This document shows, piece after piece, positions 38,980 through 47,989 of a stretch of 64,000 nt of DNA. The notes below the pieces were generated by a model, which made no database searches, was not told the origin of the DNA, and saw only the letters and a list, made by a program, of their open reading frames with translations. The stretch spans positions 3,100,001 through 3,164,000 of the forward strand of contig NZ_CP034073.1 in the NCBI RefSeq assembly GCF_003855155.1. The letters run 5' to 3'. The DNA comes from Shewanella psychromarinicola. Lineage in GTDB: Bacteria > Pseudomonadota > Gammaproteobacteria > Enterobacterales > Shewanellaceae. How positions within the stretch are numbered: position 1 is the stretch's first letter; the number at the start of each line of letters is the position of its first letter. The position numbers and the translations under genes were made by a program.

Positions 38980-39292
38980 GAACGTTATTTTTCGGCTGGC
39001 AGTAACGCGAAACATTACAGTGTGCACCCAGTAATCATTTGACTACACAGACAAGATGCAGACTCACTTTAGATACAGTCTTTTGGCCTAAAGCAGCCTA
39101 TATCTGTTACATGCCGAGTGTCCATATCTGACGTTTTTGTCAACATGGTCAAATAGGGTGCGGATATTGATTAGTGTCGCAGTTGCAAGTAAAAGATGAA
39201 TTAGCTAGTGGAGAACGGGTGCATGTTTTGCGCGACAACGTCATTAAAAAGCCCTTTATTGGCACGATTGGATTTTTCGCTAAGTGGGGCGT

Positions 39293-39435
39293 AACTCACC
39301 CAAGGTGGGATAGTAAACAGTTATCAAACAGATCGTTAGCAAAAAATGGCAAGTTTGATATTGCATACTTAACACAACGCCATTTTTATCGATTCATCCC
39401 ATCTCTTATCCCTCCGATTATCCCGAGTTGAGGTT
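39293..39435 (+). repeat. MITE-like dispersed repeat, copy A
   Basis: The shortest copy (~143 bp). The right terminal repeat, ATTATCCCGAGTTGAGGTT, is well kept; the left end (AACTCACCC...GGGATAGTAA) is diverged. Inside are TTATCAAACAG, GTTAGCAAAAAATGGC and AAGTTTGATAT in the same order as in copies B and C, with TATCAAAC and GTTTGATA forming an internal inverted pair. Confidence 0.7.
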
Positions 39436-39492
39436 AACTCCTTCTCTGATACAAACGTGTCTCATTGACAAAAATAATTTAGCTGAATGTGA

Positions 39493-40827
39493 TTAACCGT
39501 GACTAATAAATTGAGCGGTTACTGGCGTAGCATCAATGCCTTTTACGACGGTGATCATCGCCGAAGTCAGCTTGCTTAATTGCGCTGCATTGATGGTGTA
39601 GGGCGGCATCAGATAAATATATTTATTAAACGGTCTTACCCAGACGCCCAGCTCAACAAAGGCTTGCTGTAATTGGGCTGTATTGACCGTATTGATCATT
39701 TCAATAATGCCAACAGCACCGAGCACACGGACATCGTTCACTTGAGGTAAATCAATCGCACTTGCGAGTTCTTGCTTGAGTTGGGTTTCAATGGCGTTAA
39801 CTTGTTGTTGCCAGTCACCTTGAAGCAGTAAATCTAAACTGGCTGTTGCCGCGGCGCACGCTAATGGATTACCCATAAATGTGGGGCCGTGCATAAACAC
39901 ACCCGCAGGTGAGTCACTAATACCATTGGCAACTTCGTCACTGCACAGGGTGGCAGCAAGGCTGATATAGCCGCCGGTTAAGGCTTTACCCACACACATG
40001 ATATCCGCCTCAATATTGGCATGCTCATAAGCAAACAGTTTGCCTGTGCGTCCAAATCCGGTGGCAATTTCATCTAAGATCAGTAGTACATGGTATTGAT
40101 CGCACAGTTGACGAAGTTTAGTTAGATAAGCCGGGGAGTAAAAACGCATTCCGCCAGCGCCTTGCATGATGGGTTCGATAATCACGGCGGCAATATCATG
40201 GTGATGTTGAGCAAATGCAGCATCTAAAGCGAGTGAATCCGTTTGATTAAGCGGTTCATTAAACTTAGACGTTGGCGCAGGGATAAATACTTGTTTAGTC
40301 ACATTATTGCCAAACATGGTGTGCATGCCACCGTCTGGATCGCATACGCTCATTGCGGCAAAGGTATCACCGTGATAACCGTTTTTCACGGTCATGATCT
40401 GTTGTTTTTGTGGTTGGTTTCGACCTTGCCAATATTGCAGTGCCATTTTTAATGCGACTTCTACCGCAATTGAGCCTGAATCGGCTAAGAATACTTTGGT
40501 TAAATTTGCGCTGGTCATCTGCACTAAACGTTTTGATGCTTCAATGGCGGGTTGGTGGGTTATTCCGCCAAACATCACATGACTAAGCTGTGAAAGCTGT
40601 TGTTGCATTGCAGCGACAATGGTCGGATGACTATACCCGTGCACACATGACCACCACGAACTTGTGCCATCAATGAGCACTTTGCCATTGTCTAAAATCA
40701 GCTCACAACCTTGAGCTGAAACCACCCCATATACAGGTAAAGACTGGGTCATAGAGGTGTAAGGGTGCCAAATATGTTGTGCATCGAAAGCGTAATCGAT
40801 AGTGCTGTTTACGTCGGAAAGTGCCAT
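39493..40827 (-). CDS. bioA: Adenosylmethionine-8-amino-7-oxononanoate aminotransferase BioA
   Basis: A 444-aa class-III PLP aminotransferase that makes DAPA in biotin synthesis, using SAM as amino donor. Motifs: WHPYTSM (substrate loop), DGTSSWWSCVHGY, LILDEIATGFGRTGKLFAYEH (PLP Asp) and CVGKALTGGY with the PLP lysine. It is divergent from the bioBFCD operon with a 114-bp shared regulatory region, the enterobacterial-type arrangement. Confidence 0.96.
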   Translation of the reverse strand: MALSDVNSTIDYAFDAQHIWHPYTSMTQSLPVYGVVSAQGCELILDNGKVLIDGTSSWWSCVHGYSHPTIVAAMQQQLSQLSHVMFGGITHQPAIEASKRLVQMTSANLTKVFLADSGSIAVEVALKMALQYWQGRNQPQKQQIMTVKNGYHGDTFAAMSVCDPDGGMHTMFGNNVTKQVFIPAPTSKFNEPLNQTDSLALDAAFAQHHHDIAAVIIEPIMQGAGGMRFYSPAYLTKLRQLCDQYHVLLILDEIATGFGRTGKLFAYEHANIEADIMCVGKALTGGYISLAATLCSDEVANGISDSPAGVFMHGPTFMGNPLACAAATASLDLLLQGDWQQQVNAIETQLKQELASAIDLPQVNDVRVLGAVGIIEMINTVNTAQLQQAFVELGVWVRPFNKYIYLMPPYTINAAQLSKLTSAMITVVKGIDATPVTAQFISHG

Positions 40828-40880
40828 AGTTATATGTGCTCGTTTTTTAACCGCTAGTAAAGCGTGAAGTGGCTACTGCG

Positions 40881-40908
40881 TTGACAGTTTACGGGCTCAG
40901 GGTATCCT
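40881..40908 (+). promoter_or_regulatory. Promoter of the bioBFCD operon
   Basis: TTGACA (40881-40886) and TATCCT (40903-40908) with a 16-bp spacer, 33 bp before the bioB ATG. A GTTTAC half-site resembling BirA operators overlaps the spacer, but I find no convincing full dyad. Confidence 0.55.
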
Positions 40909-40941
40909 AGCCAACATAAAATAAAAATAAAGGAATGCTCC

Positions 40942-41994
40942 ATGTCGTTAGCTGAAGTTCGTCAGGATTGGAAAAAAGCACAAATTGAAGCATTGTTTGC
41001 GTTGCCTATGAATGATTTATTATTTAAAGCACACAGCATTCATCGAGAGATGTTTGACCCTAACGAAGTGCAGATCAGTCGTCTTTTATCGATTAAAACT
41101 GGTGCATGCCCTGAGGACTGTAAATATTGTCCACAAAGCGCGCGTTACGATACTGGCCTTGAAAAAGAACGTTTACTTGAAATTGAAAAAGTATTAACTG
41201 AGGCTAAAAGCGCTAAAGCTGCTGGTGCATCACGCTTTTGCATGGGCGCCGCTTGGCGTAACCCGCGAGACAAAGACATGCCATATTTAACTCAAATGGT
41301 ACAAGATGTCCGTGCCTTAGGCATGGAAACTTGCATGACATTAGGCATGTTGTCGCCAGAACAAGCCAGCAAATTAGCCGATGCCGGTTTAGATTATTAC
41401 AACCATAACCTGGATACTTCACCAGAATATTATGGCGAAGTTATCACCACTCGCACTTATCAAAGCCGCTTAGATACGCTGACAAATGTGCGAGCATCAG
41501 GGATGAAAGTTTGTTCGGGCGGGATTGTTGGCATGGGCGAAGACGCCACTGACCGTGCAGGTTTACTACAACAACTGGCTAATTTAGAACAACATCCAGA
41601 TTCAGTGCCTATTAACATGTTAGTTAAAGTGGCTGGAACGCCGTTTGAAAATATTGATGATCTTGACCCACTTGTGTTTGTCCGCACAATTGCAGTGGCC
41701 CGTATTCTTATGCCTAAGTCGCGGGTGCGCTTGTCTGCAGGTCGTGAAAGCATGAGTGATGAACTGCAATCAATGTGTTTCTTTGCCGGTGCTAATTCAA
41801 TTTTCTACGGTTGCAAGTTGTTGACGACGTCTAATCCTGAAGAAAATGATGACATGAGTTTATTTCGTCGTTTAGGGTTACATCCCGAACAAGGCCCACA
41901 AGCCAACATCGAAACCGACAGTGCCTTATTAGCCAAAGCCAGTGCTAAACAAGATAAGTCGACCAAGCAGTTTTTTGATGCAGCGGCGTTGTGA
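40942..41994 (+). CDS. bioB: Biotin synthase BioB
   Basis: A 350-aa radical-SAM enzyme that inserts sulfur into dethiobiotin. The [4Fe-4S] cluster motif CPEDCKYC has Cys56, Cys60 and Cys63; RFCMGAAWR and later Cys residues supply the auxiliary [2Fe-2S] cluster. Typical length (E. coli 346). RBS AAGGA. It is the first gene of bioB-bioF-bioC-bioD, all closely spaced. Confidence 0.97.
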   Translation: MSLAEVRQDWKKAQIEALFALPMNDLLFKAHSIHREMFDPNEVQISRLLSIKTGACPEDCKYCPQSARYDTGLEKERLLEIEKVLTEAKSAKAAGASRFCMGAAWRNPRDKDMPYLTQMVQDVRALGMETCMTLGMLSPEQASKLADAGLDYYNHNLDTSPEYYGEVITTRTYQSRLDTLTNVRASGMKVCSGGIVGMGEDATDRAGLLQQLANLEQHPDSVPINMLVKVAGTPFENIDDLDPLVFVRTIAVARILMPKSRVRLSAGRESMSDELQSMCFFAGANSIFYGCKLLTTSNPEENDDMSLFRRLGLHPEQGPQANIETDSALLAKASAKQDKSTKQFFDAAAL

Positions 41995-42000
41995 TCTAAT

Positions 42001-43197
42001 ATGACGTTAATAGGCCAAACTGGCATGGGACAACATCCATTAACCCAGCGGATAAGTGATAAGCTGGCTGAGCAGCAGGCCGCGGGCCTTTTACGCCAAC
42101 GACATGTGTCGGCAACCAAGCCACATGCGACAATTGATTTTAGCCATAATGATTATTTAGGCTTAGCCCATGAACCCGCTTTAGCCCAAGCACTTTATGC
42201 TGGAGCACAAGAGTTTGGTGTCGGCAGTCGGGCATCACCTCTTGTGAGTGGTTATGGCCAAGCCCATTTGGCACTCGAGCAGCGCCTATGTGAGATTACT
42301 GGCCATCAAGCTTGTATGCTATTTAGCTCAGGTTTTAGCGCCAACAGCGCGTTAATGAAAACCCTGTTTAGTGCCGACGATACGGTTATTGCCGACAAGT
42401 TGGTTCATGCCTCAGTCATCGATGGCTTAAAAGACAGTGGCAGTAATATTCGGCGTTTTCTACATAATGATATTAGTAGTGCAGCGCGCATTATTGCACG
42501 TAACCCTCATAGCGCTGTTGTTACCGAAAGTGTGTTTAGTATGGATGGAGACATCGCCCCCATTGCTGAACTTTCATCCTTATGTCAACAACATAACTCT
42601 TGGTTGATTGTCGATGATGCTCATGGTTTTGGGGTATTACCAAGCTCGTTTGTTAATGCCGATAAGGTCGATATTCAAGTGGTCACCTTTGGTAAAGCGC
42701 TAGGGTGTCAAGGCGCGGCCATTTTAGCCTCACAAGATGTGATTGATTATTTGGTCGCGACTTCTCGTGAATATATTTATTCAACTGCGTTGTCTCCGGC
42801 TAATGCTCATCTGGCATTAACCGCCATAAATTGGCAACAAGATCACCCACAGTTATTGGCACAATTAACGGCTAACATCGCGCTTTTCAGAGATCTTGCA
42901 CAGAAGCAACAATTAGCCATAACGTCTTCGACCACGGCTATTCAGCCGATTATGATCGGTGATAATCATCGCGTGATGACAATTGCTCAACAGTTAACAC
43001 AACACGGTTTTTTGGTTGGTGCGATCCGCTCACCAACGGTGCCCAAAGATCAGGCGCGTTTGCGGATTACCTTAAATGTACTGCATCAAGCCAGTGATAT
43101 TCGTGCGCTCGTGAGCGCAGTGGCTCAGCTTATTGATCAACATGATGATAATACCTCGCGGCAAGCAGTATTAGCACCACCATCAGTGACTAAATAA
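42001..43197 (+). CDS. bioF: 8-amino-7-oxononanoate synthase BioF
   Basis: A 398-aa alpha-oxoamine synthase (PLP) that joins pimeloyl-ACP/CoA and alanine to KAPA. Motifs: DFSHNDYLGLAHEP, GSRASPLVSGYGQAH, DDAHGFGVLP and VTFGKALGCQGAA (PLP Lys). It starts 6 bp after the bioB stop without a good Shine-Dalgarno sequence, so translation may be coupled. An alternative Met lies nine codons in (GMGQHPL). Confidence 0.95.
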   Translation: MTLIGQTGMGQHPLTQRISDKLAEQQAAGLLRQRHVSATKPHATIDFSHNDYLGLAHEPALAQALYAGAQEFGVGSRASPLVSGYGQAHLALEQRLCEITGHQACMLFSSGFSANSALMKTLFSADDTVIADKLVHASVIDGLKDSGSNIRRFLHNDISSAARIIARNPHSAVVTESVFSMDGDIAPIAELSSLCQQHNSWLIVDDAHGFGVLPSSFVNADKVDIQVVTFGKALGCQGAAILASQDVIDYLVATSREYIYSTALSPANAHLALTAINWQQDHPQLLAQLTANIALFRDLAQKQQLAITSSTTAIQPIMIGDNHRVMTIAQQLTQHGFLVGAIRSPTVPKDQARLRITLNVLHQASDIRALVSAVAQLIDQHDDNTSRQAVLAPPSVTK

Positions 43198-43218
43198 ATC
43201 GTATCTTTGAGAAACTCC

Positions 43219-43977
43219 ATGACGTTAGATAATCCGGTTGCAAAAAAGTTTTCAATAGCCGCATCTCATTACAAGCAACATGATGTGTTGCAGCGCATGA
43301 GTGCTCAGCAATTGTTACAACAAGCGCATTTATTTGGCACCTTGCTTGATGTTGGAGCCGGCCCTGGTACATGTTTTAAAGCTTTTAATGAGGTAAAACA
43401 GGTTGTCGCCGTTGATATTGCTCATGGCATGCTTGCTCAACTTGTGCAACAACACCCCGATTATTTACCCCTTTGCAGTGACGCACAAGCATTGGGTTTA
43501 CAAAGCGGATCCATTGACAGCATCTATTCCAATTTAGCCTTGCAGTGGTGCCAAACATTACCCAATGCGTTTTCTGAGTTTCATCGAGTATTACGACCCG
43601 GCGGCGAATGTCATCTTAGTGTGGTTGTTGATGGCAGCTTGGCTGAGCTAAAGCACTTAGGTTTTAGAGTAAACCAATTTGATTCCATATCAGTGCTTAA
43701 GGCGGCATTTATCTCATCTCAAACCACCACGAATGACTGGTATAGCGTTAATATTCACGTTAATAGTATCAGCATTTATTTTGATGATTTACGCAGCTTA
43801 CTATATTCAATAAAAGGTGTTGGGGCGTCATTTGACCAACAAAGTACTGGCAAAGAACGTCTCGCACTCACCAAGCAACAATGGCAGCAACGGGTGGCGT
43901 TAGCAGAAACCCTACGCACCAATAAAGGGTTACCATTAACTTATCAAATTGCGTATATTCACGCGAAACGAGGCTGA
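43219..43977 (+). CDS. bioC: Malonyl-ACP O-methyltransferase BioC
   Basis: A 252-aa SAM-dependent methyltransferase that starts pimelate synthesis by methylating malonyl-ACP. SAM motif I LLDVGAGPGTCF and a class-I fold with VVAVDIAHGML and NLALQWCQ (typical of BioC). I chose ATG 43219 rather than the in-frame TTG 12 bp upstream. No bioH or other esterase gene is in the window. bioD follows 4 bp later. Confidence 0.92.
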   Translation: MTLDNPVAKKFSIAASHYKQHDVLQRMSAQQLLQQAHLFGTLLDVGAGPGTCFKAFNEVKQVVAVDIAHGMLAQLVQQHPDYLPLCSDAQALGLQSGSIDSIYSNLALQWCQTLPNAFSEFHRVLRPGGECHLSVVVDGSLAELKHLGFRVNQFDSISVLKAAFISSQTTTNDWYSVNIHVNSISIYFDDLRSLLYSIKGVGASFDQQSTGKERLALTKQQWQQRVALAETLRTNKGLPLTYQIAYIHAKRG

Positions 43978-43981
43978 AGCT

Positions 43982-44692
43982 ATGCTGTATTTTGTGACAG
44001 GCACCGACACCGACAGTGGTAAAACGCTAATTTCAGCGGCATTGTTATCTAAAGCCCAAGGCAATAAATGTGGTTTTAAACCTATAGCATCAGGATGTGA
44101 ACACACTGAAAATGGCTTGCGTAACCCAGATGCGATGATGTTAATTGCACAATCGAATATGGATTTTTCCTATCAAGTGGTTAATCCTATTTGCTTTGAA
44201 CCGGCTATTGCACCGCACATTGCTGCCAAGCAAGCTAAACAAACATTAAGTGCACAAAGTGTGCTAGAGACTATGTATCACCCAGCGATGCAAAGCGCTG
44301 ATTTTGTATTAATTGAAGGTGCTGGTGGCTGGCGTTTACCCTTGGGCAATGGCGAGTATTTGTCTGACACGATCACGTTACTGCAAGCCAAGCTGCTACA
44401 AGCGAGATTGACTCCAAATTCAGAGGCCACATCAGCCGTCGAAATTATTTTAGTCGTAGGGATGAAACTAGGTTGTTTAAACCATGCGTTATTAACTCAA
44501 GAAGCTGTGCTAGCAGATGGGTTAACGATAGCAGGATGGGTGGCGAATCAAATCGATGCTGATATGGCTTTTATTGACGACAATCTCGACAGCTTACAAC
44601 AAATGATGCGCGGTCCATTTTTGGGCTATGTGCCTTACTTAACCGATCCCACAGCCGAAAATGCGGCGCATTATCTTAAATTACCACAGTAA
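43982..44692 (+). CDS. bioD: Dethiobiotin synthetase BioD
   Basis: A 236-aa ATP-dependent enzyme that closes the ureido ring of dethiobiotin. P-loop GTDTDSGKT at residues 7-15 and substrate-binding VLIEGAGGWRLPL. The start is ATG 43982 (CGAGG upstream), not the longer frame that begins inside bioC. The stop TAA (44690-44692) is partly formed by the first bases of the repeat element at 44691. Confidence 0.94.
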   Translation: MLYFVTGTDTDSGKTLISAALLSKAQGNKCGFKPIASGCEHTENGLRNPDAMMLIAQSNMDFSYQVVNPICFEPAIAPHIAAKQAKQTLSAQSVLETMYHPAMQSADFVLIEGAGGWRLPLGNGEYLSDTITLLQAKLLQARLTPNSEATSAVEIILVVGMKLGCLNHALLTQEAVLADGLTIAGWVANQIDADMAFIDDNLDSLQQMMRGPFLGYVPYLTDPTAENAAHYLKLPQ

Positions 44693-44919
44693 CCTCAATT
44701 CTGGATAATAAACGGTTATCAAACAGTCCTTTGTTCCGCGATCAAACTTGTACCGACCTACCATTGGCCTACTATTGACGGCTATCCACACGTGAAGATG
44801 CCTTGTTAGCAAAACAAATGGCAAGTTTGATATGAAATAGGTCGTTACACAGAATCTGTTACAGGGTTAATATTTGGATTGTAACGTACTCAATTCATCT
44901 ATTAACCCGAGTTGAGGTT
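44691..44919 (+). repeat. MITE-like dispersed repeat, copy B (best preserved)
   Basis: A 229-bp element with left end AACCTCAATTCTGGATAAT and right end ATTAACCCGAGTTGAGGTT, imperfect terminal inverted repeats of 19 bp. Internal inverted pair TATCAAAC (44717-44724) / GTTTGATA (44825-44832). It fills the whole space between the convergent bioD and diguanylate cyclase genes and even supplies two bases of the bioD stop. No coding capacity, so it would need a transposase in trans. Confidence 0.75.
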
Positions 44920-44922
44920 GTG

Positions 44923-45948
44923 TTAGTTTGCGATTGGCATCACGCGGTTACGACCTAAGCGTTTTGCTTCGTAAAGTAACGTATCTGTCGCTTCAATCAA
45001 TTGAGATACATTTTGTTTTGGTTTCCATTCAGCCACGCCAAAAGAGGCGGTTATTGAATCGATGACTTTGTCATTGCGTCGGTCTTTGACACTGAGCTTC
45101 TCGAGCGCTCTGCGAATGGCTTCGGCAAGTTGTCTGGCGACTCTAAACTGACTGCTTGGCACAATGATGGCAAACTCTTCACCACCAAAGCGGTACAATT
45201 TAATTCCGTCGCGGCACGCTTCTTGGGTCCGTTTCGCAACCGTTTTCAGGACTAAATCGCCGAGTTGATGACCAAAATTATCGTTGAATATTTTAAAGTG
45301 ATCAATATCAATCAAAATCAAGCAGGTACCTGCAGGATCTGAACTAATTTGCGCTTCAATATCATCGTTAAATGCGCGGCGATTTAATACATTGGTTAAG
45401 GCATCAAATAGCATGTCTTTTTCTGATTCTGCTAAACGTGTTTTGAGCGTATCTATTTCAGACTGGGCTTTTTGTAGTTGTTCAGTAAAACTCACGGTAC
45501 TAGAACGGATGCTGGAAGACTCTTTAACGATATTTCTGACAATGCCGATAACTTGTTCAAGCGAGAAGCCTTGGTTTTCAAGGTTGCTTAATTTTTTAAA
45601 ATCTTTATCAATTTGGGTTTGAAAGGTTTCGGTGTCTGAATTAGTGTCTTTGAGTGACTGAGATAATTCACATACCATCACATCAAGATTTTTACGCATT
45701 TCACGTACATTGAGCTCAACCGGGTCCGCCACATGCTTACGATATAATAATTCACTGGTTACTGGTGAACAGGTTTGATTCTGTTTGACCGCAATATCTA
45801 ACTCTTGGTTGAGTAACGGGTTCTGTTCGCCCACGTAAGCATACCAAAGCGCGTAGTTTGTCGGCGTGGTGGGTATTCTATATTTTAACATTAACGGAAC
45901 TGCTTTTTTCAAATTGGCTGCAGCGGTTTGCAGTAGAGTGTTCGACAT
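44923..45948 (-). CDS. Diguanylate cyclase (GGDEF domain)
   Basis: A 341-aa cytoplasmic protein. The first ~165 residues are helical with a coiled-coil stretch (EQLQKAQSEIDTLKTRLAESEKDML) that feeds into a GGDEF domain (~175-341). The active site is GGEEF, with the metal Asp in IDIDHFKIFND and TASFGVAEW. GGEEF is a competent form, so c-di-GMP synthesis is expected. No RxxD inhibitory site is seen at the usual place (RDGI). No membrane helix. Start ATG 45948 with GAGG upstream. Confidence 0.88.
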   Translation of the reverse strand: MSNTLLQTAAANLKKAVPLMLKYRIPTTPTNYALWYAYVGEQNPLLNQELDIAVKQNQTCSPVTSELLYRKHVADPVELNVREMRKNLDVMVCELSQSLKDTNSDTETFQTQIDKDFKKLSNLENQGFSLEQVIGIVRNIVKESSSIRSSTVSFTEQLQKAQSEIDTLKTRLAESEKDMLFDALTNVLNRRAFNDDIEAQISSDPAGTCLILIDIDHFKIFNDNFGHQLGDLVLKTVAKRTQEACRDGIKLYRFGGEEFAIIVPSSQFRVARQLAEAIRRALEKLSVKDRRNDKVIDSITASFGVAEWKPKQNVSQLIEATDTLLYEAKRLGRNRVMPIAN

Positions 45949-46059
45949 TAAGTGCCTCATGAACCGGGCTAAGAAAAGACTTTGAAAAAATCTACAATTG
46001 AGTTGAATATAACAAGAATAACGTGGTTTGTACTATGGCATTATCACGAGAGATGTCAC

Positions 46060-46084
46060 AAAAAAAGCATCCTAAGATGCTTTT
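46060..46084 (-). terminator. Terminator of the outer-membrane barrel gene
   Basis: On the minus strand: AAAAGCATC, TTAG loop, GATGCTTTTTTTT. Confidence 0.8.
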
Positions 46085-46102
46085 GGGGGGACTCGAGTGA
46101 TA

Positions 46103-47008
46103 TTAAAACACGTAAGAGACCGCAAACATTGGGCCGGTAAAGCTGTAATTAATATTGTAATCAAAAGTACGTTGTTCAATATTACCGACATTACGTGTCT
46201 TTTTGATAGTGACATCGACATCATAATAGTTGTAAGCCAGTTTTATTGACCAGTTATCACAAAATTTAGCTTCAACACCTAAACGGACATCGACTAATGA
46301 TCCATCGACATCATCATATTTGAGGGCAAAATACTGTGCGTGTGCATCAAATGTCCAGCCAGGATAAAACTCGTAAGAGCCGTAAACACCAATGTCTGGT
46401 AATGGCGCCGTGAGCGTTTCGTCTACAACTTCTGGCGTGGCTACCGCATTGGTGCATAAACTGCTTAAGCTTGAATCTGGGACGCAAATACCGATAGTGC
46501 CTTTAAAGGCTGTTTCGATAAACATGGCATGTAAACCGACTGACACCCCAACTGCGTAATGAGTACCTTGCCAGATGTCATAACCATAACCAATGCGTAG
46601 AATATCAATATTGAGTTCGGTACTCAGTTTCGAGCCAGTTTCAATGAGGTAATCTTTGCCGTCAATATCTTCAAGGATAAAATCTTGCGATACTGTTTCT
46701 GTGTCTGCTTTGCGATCCAACGATTTCCAATCAATATAAATGCTATGACGTTGGTTGAAAGAGAAAGTAAATTCAAAGTAGGGTAAATATTGTTCTTCAG
46801 CTAGTAGAAGTTCATCTTCAAAATCAATTGGGAATGTCCCGCCTGTTTTAGGGCTTGTTGCGATGAAGTTTGAATCAGAATTAGCATAGAATATACCGAT
46901 ATCGAGGGTATAATTGTCAGTTGAGCTATCAGTTGATAGATCCGTCTCTGCCAAAGCGGCACGAGTACCGAATATCAATAACACTATACAAAAAAAAGAT
47001 CTTATCAT
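46103..47008 (-). CDS. Outer-membrane beta-barrel protein, unknown function
   Basis: A 301-aa exported protein. Signal peptide ~1-20 (FGTRAALAE). The rest alternates hydrophobic and polar residues in short strands rich in Tyr/Phe/Gly, and ends FAVSYVF with a C-terminal aromatic, the pattern recognised by the Bam machinery. Two Cys (GICVPDSSLSSLC) probably form a disulfide in a loop. I recognise no specific family beyond a medium-sized barrel. It is a single gene with its own terminator. Confidence 0.7.
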   Translation of the reverse strand: MIRSFFCIVLLIFGTRAALAETDLSTDSSTDNYTLDIGIFYANSDSNFIATSPKTGGTFPIDFEDELLLAEEQYLPYFEFTFSFNQRHSIYIDWKSLDRKADTETVSQDFILEDIDGKDYLIETGSKLSTELNIDILRIGYGYDIWQGTHYAVGVSVGLHAMFIETAFKGTIGICVPDSSLSSLCTNAVATPEVVDETLTAPLPDIGVYGSYEFYPGWTFDAHAQYFALKYDDVDGSLVDVRLGVEAKFCDNWSIKLAYNYYDVDVTIKKTRNVGNIEQRTFDYNINYSFTGPMFAVSYVF

Positions 47009-47446
47009 TGAAACTCCGCATTTATTTTTCTATATCACAGGATATACGTCTCATATAATGCTGCTGTCGAATTTATGACTTAATCTAATCTGCGCCGATA
47101 ACTAAAATCAGGGCATCAAATACAGAGTTATAAACATTAAGTTAAATAAATGGGACAAATTCTTCAGTGGGTATACTAGCACTTTGTTACTAAATGTGAA
47201 GTATTTGTATAAGATTATTGCGCTAAATCATGTTTTCGGACGTAGTTTGATCTTAAAGGCATAAAATAATCGTTTCGGCGACAGAGTGAGATGTAGCGAG
47301 GGCGCCAGAGCATTGACGTTAACTGCGGTGAGTGACAATTATGTGACAAAACAAAAAAAGTAGAGCAATATATTGACTCTACCTTTTGGCTATTGTAGCG
47401 CAAATGTTAAAACTGTGAGAGGTTGCTTTAACCGTTAAAATAGGAT
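47009..47446. other. 438-bp intergenic stretch between barrel gene and maoP
   Basis: The promoter of the barrel gene must lie here. The frame 47215-47403 on the minus strand looks non-coding. I see nothing else I can name. Confidence 0.4.
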
Positions 47447-47881
47447 TTATTCTGGCTCATCGGTGTCAGAAACATCCTCTTCAACATCGTCAAATTCAAC
47501 TTCAATTTCAACTTTAGCGCTGGCTGGCGTGTTAATAGTCCCTAAAACCGCATAAAACGGTTTCCCTTTTGCTAGACGACAATACTTAGACCACAATAAC
47601 TCCATTGGTGTTGTTGCGGGTAAAGTACCTTGTATAACGCTAATAAATTGGTCTTCGTCGACATTACGAGGTAATTGTGATCCATCGACTAAATTTTTCA
47701 TTGCTTGACCATGTTGTTCAAGCAAGTCAGCCTCCTTGCTGGTAAAATCACCACAACGCTTAAATCCTTTTGGAAAATTTGCATCATCATAGAAACGTTT
47801 AGTCGATTGGAAACTGTTGCTGTGACCATTGGTGTTAGCATCAATACCCTGTTTAGCATTGATAAATGATTGCTCAGACAT
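47447..47881 (-). CDS. maoP: MaoP (YifE, DUF413), Ori macrodomain protein
   Basis: A 144-aa DUF413 protein. In E. coli MaoP organises the Ori macrodomain through a site next to its own gene. The core TKRFYDDANFPKGFKRCGDFTSKEADLLEQHGQAM is clearly DUF413, followed by ELLWSKYCRLAKGK and an acidic tail (DDVEEDVSDTDEPE). It is longer than the E. coli protein at both ends, with an extra N-terminal 25 residues. It is divergent from hdfR, as in E. coli. Confidence 0.88.
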   Translation of the reverse strand: MSEQSFINAKQGIDANTNGHSNSFQSTKRFYDDANFPKGFKRCGDFTSKEADLLEQHGQAMKNLVDGSQLPRNVDEDQFISVIQGTLPATTPMELLWSKYCRLAKGKPFYAVLGTINTPASAKVEIEVEFDDVEEDVSDTDEPE

Positions 47882-47989
47882 GGCTAATACCTTCTAGATT
47901 ATGAGATATAAAGATTTGCAACTGGAGTATTGGCTAGTATTATCATTTTTTAAATCAAAATATTTTGTCCCTAATGGTAAACAATTTTT
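47882..47989. promoter_or_regulatory. maoP/hdfR divergent regulatory region
   Basis: A 108-bp gap. GGCTAATACC (47882-47891) and GAGTATTGGCTAG (47925-47937) form an imperfect inverted pair. In E. coli the divergent yifE/hdfR promoter contains the maoS site; whether this pair is its counterpart or an HdfR operator is inference. Confidence 0.35.

Larger units (their letters stand above)
38893..39492. other. 600-bp intergenic stretch, crbS / bioA convergent
   Basis: It holds a terminator for crbS (38954-38979) and MITE copy A (39293-39435). The frame 39174-39431 is not supported as a gene because its 3' half lies in the repeat. Confidence 0.5.

Noticed and set aside
39174..39431. 85-codon frame between crbS and bioA
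   Set aside because: Its second half lies in repeat copy A and changes with the repeat; GTG start without a ribosome site.
47215..47403. 62-codon minus-strand frame upstream of the barrel gene
   Set aside because: No ribosome site, no family pattern, and composition similar to non-coding flanks.
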